Positions 9,281-18,408 are shown, counted from the stretch's first letter. The stretch is 64,000 nucleotides of DNA from Succinimonas sp045124755 (GCF_045124755.1 NZ_JBGVMK010000207.1), one strand, 5' to 3'. Notes: generated from the sequence alone by a model not told the origin. A program made the numbers and translations.

Positions 9281-10234
9281 ATGGCATTCGTCAGCGCATA
9301 TGCACCGGCTTCAATAGGCAATGTCAGCGTGGGATTTGATATTCTGGGGGCCGCTCTTAAGCCCATTACCGATCAGGTACTGGGAGACGTGGTGGAGGTT
9401 CATGACGGGAACGCCGAATTTGAGCTTTCCTGCGATGGCTGGTATTCCGGGAAGCTCCCCGCCGATTATAAAAAGAATATCGTTTACGATGCCTTTGAGG
9501 GCTTCCGGGATTTCATGAAGGAGAAGGGGCTACCCATGAAGCCTCTTAGGATGGTTCTTCACAAGAATCTTCCGGTGGGATCCGGTCTTGGCTCCAGCGC
9601 CTCCTCCATTGTGGCTGCCGTGGCCGCTCTTGATGCCTTTCATGACAATCCCATGACCAGGGACGAGGCTCTTCGGCTCATGGGAAAGCTGGAGGGGAAG
9701 ATCTCCGGCTCCGTGCATTATGACAATGCCGCTCCCTGCTATCTGGGAGGCATTCAGCTCATGGTGCAGGAACGCAATATCATCAGCGAAAGAGTGCCGG
9801 CCTTCCCTGACTGGTACTGGGTTTCCTGCTACCCCGGCATTCAGGTGAGCACCTCCGAGGCCCGCTCCATTCTGCCTAAGGAATATTCCCGCAGCGATGC
9901 CATCACCTTTGCCCGGCAGCTTGCGGTATTCGTGCAGGCCTCTCATACCGGAGACGATCTCCTGGCAGCGGCCGTGCTCCGGGACGTTATCGCGGAACCC
10001 TATCGCCAGAAGCTGATTCCGGGCTTTGCCGCCGTCCGGGAATATGCCCAGTCCATGGGGGCTCTGGCCACGGGCATTTCCGGTTCCGGCCCCTCGGTAT
10101 TCATTGTGATGAAGGATCTGGAAAAGGCCGAGCAGGTACAGGAATGGCTTAAGCAGAACTTTATCCAGAACGATGACGGCTTCTGCAACATCTGCCGGAT
10201 CTGCGAGGAAGGCACCGTTGTGGCCTGGCTCTGA
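9281..10234 (+). CDS. thrB: Homoserine kinase
   Basis: Phosphorylates homoserine with ATP to O-phosphohomoserine, the substrate of ThrC. It is a GHMP-family kinase of the usual length (317 residues). The nucleotide-binding motif PVGSGLGSSASS lies near residues 90-101, the N terminus (YAPASIGNVSVGFD) is typical of the family, and the C-terminal GHMP motif GISGSGPSVF is present near 265. The start lies two bases after the thrA stop, and its Shine-Dalgarno (AGAGAGG) is inside the end of thrA, so translation is probably coupled. Confidence 0.98.
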   Translation: MAFVSAYAPASIGNVSVGFDILGAALKPITDQVLGDVVEVHDGNAEFELSCDGWYSGKLPADYKKNIVYDAFEGFRDFMKEKGLPMKPLRMVLHKNLPVGSGLGSSASSIVAAVAALDAFHDNPMTRDEALRLMGKLEGKISGSVHYDNAAPCYLGGIQLMVQERNIISERVPAFPDWYWVSCYPGIQVSTSEARSILPKEYSRSDAITFARQLAVFVQASHTGDDLLAAAVLRDVIAEPYRQKLIPGFAAVREYAQSMGALATGISGSGPSVFIVMKDLEKAEQVQEWLKQNFIQNDDGFCNICRICEEGTVVAWL

Positions 10235-10329
10235 CGGCGGGAAGCGGAACAGCAGGAACAGGACGTTTCCGTAACGATATGTCCGGAGTCTTTTTCCGGA
10301 CTTGGCAATAAAGAATAACAGGAATTATC

Positions 10330-11610
10330 ATGAAGCTTTACAACATCAAGGATCACTCAGAAGTCGTTTCCTTTGCCCAGGCCGTAAGACAGGGACTGGG
10401 CCGCAATCAGGGGCTGTTTTTTCCGGAGGAGATCGTTCCCTTTGAAGACGCGGATGCTCTTCTGGATCTGCCTTTTGTGGAAAGATCCGGCAAAATTCTC
10501 CGCCATCTTATCGGAGATGAGATCCCCAATCTGGAGGAGCTGGTTAAGAATGCCTTTGCCTTCGGAGCTCCGCTTTCTAAGGTTGATGACCGTACCTATG
10601 CTCTGGAGCTTTTTCACGGGCCTACTCTGGCCTTCAAGGATTTCGGGGCCCGTTTCATGGCGCAGTGCCTGAGCGCTTTGGCTTCTCAGGGGGAGGGCAA
10701 AAAGATCACCATCCTTACCGCCACCAGCGGGGATACCGGAGCTGCCGTGGCTCATGCCTTCTACAATCTTCCTAACGTAGATGTGGTAATTCTTTATCCC
10801 GAGGGCAAGATCTCCAATCTCCAGGAGAAGCTTTTCTGCACCCTGGGGGGCAATATCCGCACCGTAGCCGTAAAGGCCGCCTTTGATGACTGTCAGACTC
10901 TGGTGAAGAACGCCTTTGACGATCCCGAGGTGCGGGACGGCATCGGTCTTAACAGCGCGAACTCCATCAATATCAGCCGGCTTCTGGCTCAGGTCTGCTA
11001 TTATTTTGAGGCGGTGGCCCAGCTGCCCCGGGACAAGAGAGATTCCGTGGTGTTCTCCGTGCCCAGCGGGAATTTCGGAGACCTTACCGCCGGTCTTATC
11101 GCCAAGGCTCTGGGACTTAAGGTTAAAAAATTCATTACCGCCACCAATGTGAATGACACCGTGCCTCGTTTCCTGGCTTCAGGATCCTGGGATCCCCGTC
11201 CTACCGTGGCCACCCTTTCCAATGCCATGGACGTTTCCCGTCCCAACAACTGGCCCCGGGTTACCGAGCTCTTCAGCGTTAAGGGCTGGGATCTTAAGGA
11301 GCTGGGCTATGGCCGGCTTACCGATGCGGAAACCGAAGATGCTATGAGAGAGCTCAAGGCCAAGGGTTATACCTCCGAGCCTCACGGCACCATTGCCTGG
11401 AAGATTCTGGACAATACCTTGGAAGAGGGTGATACCGGCATTTTCCTGTGCACTGCATCTCCGGCCAAGTTCAAGGAAAACGTGGATCGCATTCTGGGCA
11501 TGGATCTGCCGCTTCCTGAGGCTCTGAGCTCCCGGGCTGACATGAAGGTGCTGTCCGTGCCTATGGCAGCTGATTTTGCCGAGCTTAAGAAGCTTCTCCT
11601 CAGCGAGTAG
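10330..11610 (+). CDS. thrC: Threonine synthase
   Basis: PLP-dependent enzyme that converts O-phosphohomoserine to threonine and phosphate, completing the branch. The PLP lysine lies in GPTLAFKDFGARF near residue 107, followed by the phosphate-binding region TATSGDTGAA. At 426 residues it has the length of the E. coli-type enzyme. An AGGA Shine-Dalgarno precedes ATG 10330. The 95-bp gap after thrB contains a 7-bp hairpin (10281-10301, GTCCGGA/TCCGGAC) without a T run, more likely an RNA processing or stability element than a terminator. The operon ends at the terminator at 11654-11681. Confidence 0.98.
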   Translation: MKLYNIKDHSEVVSFAQAVRQGLGRNQGLFFPEEIVPFEDADALLDLPFVERSGKILRHLIGDEIPNLEELVKNAFAFGAPLSKVDDRTYALELFHGPTLAFKDFGARFMAQCLSALASQGEGKKITILTATSGDTGAAVAHAFYNLPNVDVVILYPEGKISNLQEKLFCTLGGNIRTVAVKAAFDDCQTLVKNAFDDPEVRDGIGLNSANSINISRLLAQVCYYFEAVAQLPRDKRDSVVFSVPSGNFGDLTAGLIAKALGLKVKKFITATNVNDTVPRFLASGSWDPRPTVATLSNAMDVSRPNNWPRVTELFSVKGWDLKELGYGRLTDAETEDAMRELKAKGYTSEPHGTIAWKILDNTLEEGDTGIFLCTASPAKFKENVDRILGMDLPLPEALSSRADMKVLSVPMAADFAELKKLLLSE

Positions 11611-11653
11611 CGCGTTTTGCGGGAGCCGGCCAAACCCCGGCTTCCTTATCAGG

Positions 11654-11681
11654 AAGGCCCCTCTTCGGGCCTTTATTTTTT
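11654..11681 (+). terminator. Intrinsic terminator of thrABC
   Basis: AAGGCCC and GGGCCTT form a 7-bp GC-rich stem with a CTCTTC loop, followed by TATTTTTTT. It lies 44 bases after the thrC stop. Confidence 0.9.
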
Positions 11682-11701
11682 GAGTAACTCAGGAGAACCC
11701 C

Positions 11702-12850
11702 ATGACAGCCGGACAGGAAGAGCCGAACCTCCCTCCCGCCATCCCGGGAGAGCCGTCTTCAGCCCCCGCTCAGGGTGATAGCGAGAGCCCCGCAGAAGTT
11801 CCGGACACTCAGAAGGAAGCCCCGGAGGAAAGCGCGGCATCCGGGACGGACAGCGCCGGCAGCAATGATGACCGCATGGCTGACAGCATGGCCCGGCGTT
11901 ATCAGGACAGTCTGGATCCTGAAAAGCGCTACAGCCTAACTGATCGGGCCCGGGCGGTGATGGAATTTTTTGAGCGGCAGGCCCGGGGGGAAGCGGTAAG
12001 CCGGGAGGACTGTCCCGAGGCTTTTCAGGGGCCGGACTGGGATTACGGAAGATCTCCCGGGACATCCGCAAAGCCTTCTCCCGAAAGCTCTCCTGTGGCT
12101 CCCGGGGAGATCAGCGGGGAAATCAAAGGAGATAGCGGGGAAGATAAACCGGATGAGAAACCGGAGACAGAAGCGGGAAATGCAGAGATTCCTGCGGCCC
12201 CGGCGGCTCCGGAACCCCATGTTTCTGACCTCAGGGAATCTCCGGCGGAACCGGCTCTGGACAAAACCGGAGGTCAGGCCGTTCCGGGGGAGGGGAGTCC
12301 GCTTCCGGAACCCCCGGAAACGGTCACCTTAGATAAAACCGAGGACAATCTGGGGAACTGTCCGGAATGCGGCGCTCCCCTTTCCCTGTACAGAACCCGC
12401 CGGGGCCAGATGGCGGGCTGCTCCCGCTATCCGGCCTGCCGTTACATGAAGCCCGTGGCCGGCATTTATAAGGTGCGCATTGAGGAGATAATTCCCGATT
12501 CCGCCTGTCCGGAATGCGGCTCACCCATGGCTGTGAAAAGCGGCCGTTACGGTCAGTTTGTGGGCTGCACCAATTATCCGGAGTGCGGGTATATTTTTCG
12601 GGAAAAGCCGGAACGGCTGCCCTGTCCGGAATGCGGCCAGGGCAATCTCACCCTGAGGAAAACCCGTTTTCAGAAGCTGTTCTGGAGCTGCGACCGTTAC
12701 CCGGCCTGCACCTGCCGGCTGAACCGGAAGCCCGTCCGGGAGCGCTGTCAGCATTGCCAGAGTCCGGTAATGCTGGAATTCCGGGGCCGCCAGGGGGTGT
12801 ATCTTAAGTGTCCCCTGTGCGGCAAAAGACAGGTCCGGGGCGATAAGTGA
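11702..12850 (+). CDS. Topoisomerase-type zinc-ribbon protein, YrdD-like
   Basis: The first ~215 residues are low-complexity and rich in Pro, Glu, Ser and Gly, presumably disordered. The rest (about 219-382) holds four zinc ribbons: three CPECG...GC..YP.C units of the DNA topoisomerase I C-terminal (zf-C4_Topoisom) type and a final C-x2-C...C-x2-C unit. These bind single-stranded nucleic acid in topoisomerase I. E. coli YrdD has the same domains and is encoded beside tsaC and aroE, as here a few genes downstream, so a YrdD orthologue with an N-terminal extension is likely. ATG 11702 follows AGGAGA. It is not a full topoisomerase, as the catalytic domain is absent. Confidence 0.8.
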   Translation: MTAGQEEPNLPPAIPGEPSSAPAQGDSESPAEVPDTQKEAPEESAASGTDSAGSNDDRMADSMARRYQDSLDPEKRYSLTDRARAVMEFFERQARGEAVSREDCPEAFQGPDWDYGRSPGTSAKPSPESSPVAPGEISGEIKGDSGEDKPDEKPETEAGNAEIPAAPAAPEPHVSDLRESPAEPALDKTGGQAVPGEGSPLPEPPETVTLDKTEDNLGNCPECGAPLSLYRTRRGQMAGCSRYPACRYMKPVAGIYKVRIEEIIPDSACPECGSPMAVKSGRYGQFVGCTNYPECGYIFREKPERLPCPECGQGNLTLRKTRFQKLFWSCDRYPACTCRLNRKPVRERCQHCQSPVMLEFRGRQGVYLKCPLCGKRQVRGDK

Positions 12851-12970
12851 ATCCGGGGGCAGAGGCGACTCAGGGCCAGAAGCGACTTAAGGCGCCGGGG
12901 AGTTTTTGAGAAGGACGATTTAACAGGATATTTTCAGCCGGTGATCCGGCGGGAATCTGAGGAGGCAAGA

Positions 12971-13741
12971 ATGAAATTCAGGAAGCTGGCTTTTTGGGGA
13001 GCTTGGTGTTTTACGGGAATGCTGTATTTTGCGGCAGGCTCTGCCGGCGGGAATCAGGCTTTTGCGGCCGAGAGAGAGCGTTCCTGCCGGGATCACCGGA
13101 TTTATTACGCCGTCATCGATGTGGGGCATGCCGCCCGGGAGTATGGCGCCACCGCCTGGAACGGCGGCCATGAGTATGATTACAACCTGCGTTTTGCCAA
13201 GGAGCTGGCCGCCCGGCTGGAGGAGGAGCAGATCCCTTATATATTTTCGGGCTTTCACTCCGGCAAAAATACCCTGGATGACCGGATTACCCGTACCGGC
13301 CCGCAGGCGATCTTTATCTCGATTCATCATGATGCGGTGCAGCCCCGGTATTGTACCCTAAATGATAATCCCTGCGAGTCAGACTATGCCGCCGGCTATT
13401 CCCTGTTCGTCTCCTCTGAGAATCCGTACTATCAGGAATCTTTGGGGCTGGCCCGGGAGATTGCGGCGGGACTTCGGGATGCCGGTCTTAAAAACAGCTC
13501 GCATCATGCAGAAAACATTCCCGGAGAGGGCCGGGAGTGGCTGGATAAAAACGGGGTGTTTCGTTATGACGGCCTGCGGGTGCTCCGGAAGGCTCAGGGT
13601 CCGGCGGTGCTCATGGAGGTGGGGGTTATTGTGAATCCCCGGGACGAAGCCTTTGTATCCGTGAAGAAGAACCGCCGCCGCTACATTGAGGCGGTAGTTA
13701 CGGCACTGAAGCGTCATATCAGACTGGAGCGCCGGAACTGA
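12971..13741 (+). CDS. N-acetylmuramoyl-L-alanine amidase (Amidase_3), secreted
   Basis: A zinc hydrolase that cleaves the amide bond between N-acetylmuramic acid and the stem peptide of peptidoglycan. A signal peptide covers about residues 1-33, with cleavage likely after AFA. Candidate zinc ligands are the His in VIDVGH, the Glu in NGGHEYDYN and the first His of SIHHD; the catalytic Glu is in LMEVGV near the C terminus. I start at ATG 12971 with GGAGG ten bases upstream, not at the frame's earlier start at 12941. At 256 residues it is a stand-alone catalytic domain without the AMIN or LysM modules of division amidases, so its partner or activator is unclear. Confidence 0.88.
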   Translation: MKFRKLAFWGAWCFTGMLYFAAGSAGGNQAFAAERERSCRDHRIYYAVIDVGHAAREYGATAWNGGHEYDYNLRFAKELAARLEEEQIPYIFSGFHSGKNTLDDRITRTGPQAIFISIHHDAVQPRYCTLNDNPCESDYAAGYSLFVSSENPYYQESLGLAREIAAGLRDAGLKNSSHHAENIPGEGREWLDKNGVFRYDGLRVLRKAQGPAVLMEVGVIVNPRDEAFVSVKKNRRRYIEAVVTALKRHIRLERRN

Positions 13742-13765
13742 CGGGAGGCGGGAGTAAGCTCGGCT

Positions 13766-14614
13766 ATGAAATTTCAAAACAGCGACAATCAGAAGGCCGG
13801 AGCTCTTGCGGCAGCGGCCTCTCAGGCGTCCGGGATCAGCTTTAAAGGACGGAGGGGATTCCGGGAAGTCCTGAGAGAGCTTTTTCGGGAGGAAACCACC
13901 GGGTGGCAGCGCAATGAGCTTATCTGGCTGGGGTTTTCTGTCGGGAGCATTGCCGTGATCTCCGCGGCCTACAGTCTTTCCCGGGAGCTTTCTCTGCTGT
14001 CAGGGGATTTTCTCATCAGCCTCGGCGCTGCCGTTCTGGGGTGCCTTGCCGCGATATTTACCGGACAGGGAAAACTGGGGGCCTTTGTCTTCGGATTTCT
14101 GAATTCGGTGCTTTACGGTCTGATTTCCTTCCGTTACGGCTACTACGGGGAAGTCATGGTAAAGTTTCTGGTGTTCATTCCTCTGAACATCTACGGCTTT
14201 ACGGTCTGGATCCGGCACATAAATCCCCTGGGAAATGAAACCTCCAAGAGAAGCTTAAGCTGGCCGGGCCGCCTGTATCTCTTTTTGACTGCGGTTTTCC
14301 TTACCGGGGGCTACGGACTCTTTCTGACCTTTCTGGAGGGGCAGTATCCCTTCTGGGACGGCTTCACTACCATTCTGGCCACCATGGCGCTTATTCTGTG
14401 CATTATGAGGTACTCGGAGCACTGGATCCTCTGGATGATCATTAATGCGGTCAGCGTGGGCCTCTGGGTGGCTCCTTTCCTGGACGGCCGGGGAAAGCCC
14501 ATCGCAGTGCTTCTCATGTGGTGCTTCTATCTCATAAATTCCGTGGTGATGTACCTCCGCTGGCGGCGGCATGAAAGACTGGAAAGAGAAGCGGCTCAGG
14601 AGTCTCCGGCATAG
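13766..14614 (+). CDS. pnuC: PnuC-family nicotinamide riboside/NMN transporter
   Basis: An integral membrane protein with about seven hydrophobic segments between residues 50 and 270, preceded by a soluble 45-residue N-terminal stretch. PnuC proteins let nicotinamide riboside enter the cell, where phosphorylation traps it for NAD synthesis. The segment HWILWMIINAVSVGLW near residue 220 and the end YLINSVVMYLRWRRH match the family. The gene follows the amidase stop by 24 bases and has only a distant GGGAG Shine-Dalgarno. No NadR or NAD-responsive element is visible. Related vitamin permeases such as PnuT or PnuX are possible. Confidence 0.82.
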   Translation: MKFQNSDNQKAGALAAAASQASGISFKGRRGFREVLRELFREETTGWQRNELIWLGFSVGSIAVISAAYSLSRELSLLSGDFLISLGAAVLGCLAAIFTGQGKLGAFVFGFLNSVLYGLISFRYGYYGEVMVKFLVFIPLNIYGFTVWIRHINPLGNETSKRSLSWPGRLYLFLTAVFLTGGYGLFLTFLEGQYPFWDGFTTILATMALILCIMRYSEHWILWMIINAVSVGLWVAPFLDGRGKPIAVLLMWCFYLINSVVMYLRWRRHERLEREAAQESPA

Positions 14615-14761
14615 TCGGAGCAGAAGGCCGGTAACGGATTCTTAACTAATGCCGCAAAGGTGCTAAAATGCTGCCGTGAGAGCCCGGACGCGGTTTCGGG
14701 ACAGAGGATATTCTTAACCGGCCTTATTTGCAGTGCCGGAAATTATTCAGGGAGAAAGGAA

Positions 14762-15271
14762 ATGTCTGACAGATTTGTTGCTATTTTAATGGGTTCTGAT
14801 TCCGATTTGCCGGTGGTGGAGGGCGCTTTTCAGGTGCTGAAGAGCCTGGGGATCCGGGCCGAGGGCAAGGTAACCTCCGCCCATCGTACGCCGGATGCCA
14901 CCAGAGAATATGTTAAGGATGCCGAAGCCCGGGGCTGCCAGGTGTTTATCTGCGCTGCCGGCATGGCGGCCCACTTGGCCGGTGCCGTAGCTGCCGCCAC
15001 CACTCGTCCGGTTATCGGCATTCCGGTGGACTGCGGCCCCCTGAACGGCGTGGACGCTCTTTACTCTACCGTGATGATGCCCGGGGGAATTCCGGTAGCC
15101 GCCATGGGCATCGGGAAGTCCGGAGCCAAGAATGCCGCCTATCTGGCAGCTGAGATCATGGCTCTTTCCGACGGGGAACTGGACAAGGCTGTTAAGGCTG
15201 AGAGACAGGCCCGGGCCGAGGACGTGGCCCGCAAGGATCAGGCTTTGCAGAAGAAGCTGGAGAATGTTTGA
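14762..15271 (+). CDS. purE: N5-carboxyaminoimidazole ribonucleotide mutase
   Basis: Purine synthesis enzyme that moves the carboxyl group of N5-CAIR to C4 to form CAIR. At 169 residues it has the length of class I PurE. The motifs MGSDSDLPV, SAHRTPD (catalytic His) and AAGMAAHLAGAVAA are all present. I start at ATG 14762, preceded by GGGAGAAAGGAA, instead of the frame's earlier start at 14660. The partner purK, usually the next gene in related genomes, is not here: purE runs straight into tsaC with an 8-base overlap. PurK must be encoded elsewhere, or this PurE uses CO2 directly (class II behaviour). Confidence 0.96.
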   Translation: MSDRFVAILMGSDSDLPVVEGAFQVLKSLGIRAEGKVTSAHRTPDATREYVKDAEARGCQVFICAAGMAAHLAGAVAAATTRPVIGIPVDCGPLNGVDALYSTVMMPGGIPVAAMGIGKSGAKNAAYLAAEIMALSDGELDKAVKAERQARAEDVARKDQALQKKLENV

Positions 15272-15827
15272 CGCTTCTCCCGCAGCGGCAGCCCGGGCGG
15301 TAAAGAACGGCGGGGTTATCGCCTATCCCACGGAGGCGGTGTTCGGCATCGGCTGTCTCCCGGAGGACGTCCGGGCGCTTTCCCGGGTGATGGAAATCAA
15401 AAAGCGGGATCCCGCCAAAGGGGTTATCGTCATCGGAGGCTCCTTTGCGGAGGTGGCCCAGTTTTTGGACATGGCGCTTATTCCGGAGGAGTTTCTGGCC
15501 AGGATGCGGGATTTCTGGCCCGGCCCTGTGACCTGCGTGCTTCCGGCCAGAAAAGGGCTTCCGGATCTCCTTACCGGGAGCCGGAACACTCTTGCGGTAC
15601 GGGTTTCCGCCCATCCTCCGGTTGCGGAGCTCTGCCGGCTTTCCGGAAGTGCTCTGGTGTCCACGAGCTGCAATGTCAGCGGAAAACCTCCTCTGAGAAC
15701 AGCCCGCGAGGTTCGGGACAGCTTTCCTCCGGAAACCTTTGACTGCATTCTGGATCTCCCCTGCGGGAGCAGTCTCCGCCCCAGCAGGATCATTGACGGG
15801 CTTACCGGTCGGGTGCTCAGGGAATAG
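15264..15827 (+). CDS. tsaC: Threonylcarbamoyl-AMP synthase
   Basis: Makes threonylcarbamoyl-adenylate from threonine, bicarbonate and ATP, the first step of t6A37 modification of ANN-decoding tRNAs. Family signatures are GGVIAYPTEAVFGIGC near the N terminus, KKRDPAKG, and STSCNVSGKPP near residue 133. At 187 residues it is the short YrdC/TsaC form, without the Sua5 C-terminal domain. ATG 15264 overlaps the end of purE and has CTGGAG inside purE, so it is translationally coupled. In relatives aroE follows directly; here an AAA gene interrupts that neighbourhood. Confidence 0.94.
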   Translation: MFDASPAAAARAVKNGGVIAYPTEAVFGIGCLPEDVRALSRVMEIKKRDPAKGVIVIGGSFAEVAQFLDMALIPEEFLARMRDFWPGPVTCVLPARKGLPDLLTGSRNTLAVRVSAHPPVAELCRLSGSALVSTSCNVSGKPPLRTAREVRDSFPPETFDCILDLPCGSSLRPSRIIDGLTGRVLRE

Positions 15828-15938
15828 CTTCCGGATATAGTTTCCGTAAAGGTTTCTGAAATTTCTTTAACCTAAGGATGAATGCTTTTCTGCTAAGTTG
15901 CGACTCTAAACTGAATACGCCTTGTATTTGACGGATCT
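15828..15938. other. Start of a 419-bp gene-free stretch after tsaC
   Basis: The sequence becomes AT-rich immediately after tsaC. No clear terminator is visible. The remainder of this gap is occupied by the short tandem repeat and the duplicated segment described next. Confidence 0.4.
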
Positions 15939-15996
15939 ATGCATTTGAGGGTTCCATGCATTTGAGGGATCCATGCATTTGAGGGATCCATGCATT
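15939..15996. repeat. 17-bp tandem repeat, 3.4 copies
   Basis: Three consecutive copies of ATGCATTTGAGGGATCC (the first with one change) at 15939, 15956 and 15973, then a partial fourth. It lies upstream of the inserted AAA gene. Confidence 0.9.
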
Positions 15997-16005
15997 GAAT
16001 GACCA

Positions 16006-16254
16006 GCGAGTTCAGGTACGAAACTTAAAAAATTTTTCATTTTCGGAAATGAGGACAGATGAAATGCCTGGAAGCCTGTATCCGGAGGAATACCGAAAAT
16101 TGAATTTGGCAGACGCTTCTGCCAAATTACGGATAGCTGTTTCTGATATCCCAGCCTGTCGGTTTGATTGCAGCCCAGGTATTTGAACGGATCGCGAGCT
16201 CAGGTGCGAAACTTAAAAAATTTTTCATTTTCGGAAATGAAGGCAGATGAAGTA
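16006..16254. repeat. Duplicated upstream segment, two ~61-bp copies
   Basis: Two near-identical segments, 16006-16066 and 16194-16254, share the AT-rich core ACTTAAAAAATTTTTCATT, a following GGAAATGA and a start codon. The second copy leads into the AAA gene. The first leads into a 14-codon frame that stops, so it looks like the remnant of a duplicated gene start. The two copies are 188 bp apart. Confidence 0.85.
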
Positions 16255-17446
16255 CATTGAAAGACCGGGTTACATGCAGCGTCTCACTGATCTCAGGGAT
16301 ACGCCGGACATTAAGGTTATCACCGGGGTCAGAAAGAGCGGGAAATCTGAACTTGTTAAGGCCTTTATCCGGAGGATCACTGAAACAGAGCCGGAAGCAA
16401 ATATCATCTTTGTGGATTTCTGCGCCCCGAAGCATGAAAAGCTGAAAGAGTATCATGCGCTCTATGAGCATATTGAGAGCAATTACGTTTCCGGCCGGAA
16501 AAACTATGTTTTCATTGATGAAGCACAGCTTTGCAAAAACTTTGAAGTGGCTATCAACAGTCTTCATACGTCCCGGAAATATGATCTCTATATCACCGGC
16601 TCAAATGCCTTTCTGCTCAGTTCTGACCTAGCAACACTATTTACCGGAAGGTATATCAAGATTCATGTATTCCCTTTTAGTTTTGCCGAGTTCTGCCGTT
16701 ACTATGCTGATGAAAAAGACACGGCAAAGCTTTTTGATGACTATATAATCAAGGGCGGGCTTGCCGGATCTTATGAATACCGCACGGAAAGAGATCGTAC
16801 CGATTATATCCGTGATGTCCTGGGTACGATCATTAAGCGGGATCTTGCAACGCAGCATCGCCTTCCGGATACAGCAGCCCTGGAGCGCCTCACGGAATTC
16901 ATGACGGACAATGTTTCCCGCTTGACCTCCCCGAATAACATCAGCGACATGCTCTCCGCCGGGGGAGTCCCCGCAAATCACAAGACTGTGGGGAGTTACA
17001 TTAAATATCTCTGCGATGCCTATGTGTTTTATAGTGTCCGCCGCTATGACATTCGTGGGAAGAAGTATTTAAAGACCTCCGTGAAGTATTATCTCAGTGA
17101 TGCCGGAATTCGTTTTGCCGGTCTGGGAAGAAGAAACCTGGATTACGGACGGATGTGTGAAAACATCGTCGCTATTGAACTTATGCGACGCGGGTATGAT
17201 GTCTGTGTCGGCAAGCTCTATCAGAAGGAAGTGGATTTTGTGGCGACCCGCGGCGATGAAAAGATCTATATCCAGGTCAGCGATGATATTTCCCTGAAAG
17301 AAACCTATGCGCGCGAGTATGAACCATTACTGAAGATCAAAGATGCTTATCCGAAGCTGATCCTGGCTAATACTCGTCATCCAACTTACGACTACGAAGG
17401 CATTGAGATTCATAATCTGGCAGACTGGCTGCTGGGAAAGAGTTAA
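16247..17446 (+). CDS. AAA_14/DUF4143 ATP-binding protein
   Basis: An ATPase of the AAA_14 plus DUF4143 architecture. The Walker A motif is GVRKSGKS near residues 27-34 and Walker B is YVFIDEAQ near residue 87. The C-terminal DUF4143 part carries a restriction-enzyme-like signature (Glu in MCENIVAIEL, then EVDFVA and IQVS near residue 350). Function is unproven in the family; mobile-element and defence roles have been suggested. The gene is more AT-rich than its neighbours, is flanked by duplicated DNA and a tandem repeat, and sits between tsaC and aroE, which are normally adjacent, so acquisition by transfer is likely. ATG 16247 follows GAAGG. Confidence 0.85.
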   Translation: MKYIERPGYMQRLTDLRDTPDIKVITGVRKSGKSELVKAFIRRITETEPEANIIFVDFCAPKHEKLKEYHALYEHIESNYVSGRKNYVFIDEAQLCKNFEVAINSLHTSRKYDLYITGSNAFLLSSDLATLFTGRYIKIHVFPFSFAEFCRYYADEKDTAKLFDDYIIKGGLAGSYEYRTERDRTDYIRDVLGTIIKRDLATQHRLPDTAALERLTEFMTDNVSRLTSPNNISDMLSAGGVPANHKTVGSYIKYLCDAYVFYSVRRYDIRGKKYLKTSVKYYLSDAGIRFAGLGRRNLDYGRMCENIVAIELMRRGYDVCVGKLYQKEVDFVATRGDEKIYIQVSDDISLKETYAREYEPLLKIKDAYPKLILANTRHPTYDYEGIEIHNLADWLLGKS

Positions 17447-17540
17447 GTGCAGGGCTCTAGTGAAAAGGGGCCGCTGAGCCATTAGCAAAGAGCAGGACAG
17501 CTCACAAAAAATTCATTCAGTTTTTAATCAGGAAGGACGT

Positions 17541-18365
17541 ATGGATAAATACGCGGTTTTGGGAAATCCCATCAAGCACAGCAGATCTCCGGCTATTCAT
17601 GCCATGTTTCGGGAGGAAACTTCTCAGGACATGGAATACAGCGCTCTTCTTTGCCCATTGGGAGAGTTTGCCGGTACTGCGGACAGGTTTCGGGCGGAGG
17701 GCGGCAAGGGGCTTAATATTACCGTGCCCTTCAAGGAGGATGCCTTCCGGTATGCGGACATCCTGACGGATCGCGCCCGCACAGCCGGAGCGGTTAATAC
17801 TCTCCGCTTCAATGATGACGGCACGGTTCTCGGGGACAACACCGACGGCGCCGGATTTATCGCAGACCTTAACAGACTGGGCTTCAGTGTTTCCGGGAAA
17901 CGGGTTCTTGTCATGGGAGCCGGCGGCGCGGCCCGAGGGATTTTAAAGCCTCTTTTGGATGAAAAGCCGGCGTATCTTTTTGTGGCGAACCGCACCGTGG
18001 CCAAGGCCATGGCTCTCGCAGATCTGTTTCCGGGAATTCACGCCGGATCCTATGAGGATCTTAACCGGGAGGAGCCCTTTGATATTCTGGTGAACGCCAC
18101 CTCCGGGAGCCTTTCCGGCACGGTGCCGCCTCTTCCTGATAAGATCATGACGGATAATGCCTGGGCTTATGACCTGATGTACACCTCCACGGGCCGGACA
18201 GTGTTTCTGGACTGGGCCCAGGAGCACGGAGCCGGCAGCGTTTCAGACGGTCTCGGCATGCTGGTAGGGCAGGCTCAGGAAAGCTTCCGGCTCTGGAGAG
18301 GGGTAGCCCCGGATCCGGAAAGAGCGCTTAAAGCCCTCCGGGAAATGCTGAAGGCCGGCTCCTGA
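17541..18365 (+). CDS. aroE: Shikimate dehydrogenase
   Basis: Reduces 3-dehydroshikimate to shikimate with NADPH in the aromatic amino acid pathway. The N-terminal substrate domain has GNPIKHSRSPAIH near residue 8, the catalytic Lys in NITVPFKE and Asp in GDNTDGAGF. The Rossmann motif is VLVMGAGGAARG near residues 121-132, and VANRT follows. At 274 residues it has the normal length. ATG 17541 is preceded by AGGAAGGA. It probably belonged to the tsaC operon before the AAA gene was inserted, and now needs its own or the inserted gene's promoter. Confidence 0.97.
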   Translation: MDKYAVLGNPIKHSRSPAIHAMFREETSQDMEYSALLCPLGEFAGTADRFRAEGGKGLNITVPFKEDAFRYADILTDRARTAGAVNTLRFNDDGTVLGDNTDGAGFIADLNRLGFSVSGKRVLVMGAGGAARGILKPLLDEKPAYLFVANRTVAKAMALADLFPGIHAGSYEDLNREEPFDILVNATSGSLSGTVPPLPDKIMTDNAWAYDLMYTSTGRTVFLDWAQEHGAGSVSDGLGMLVGQAQESFRLWRGVAPDPERALKALREMLKAGS

Positions 18366-18408
18366 TAAGCCCGTAAGAGATCAGTAATCCTGAGAAAAAG
18401 GAGTTCCT

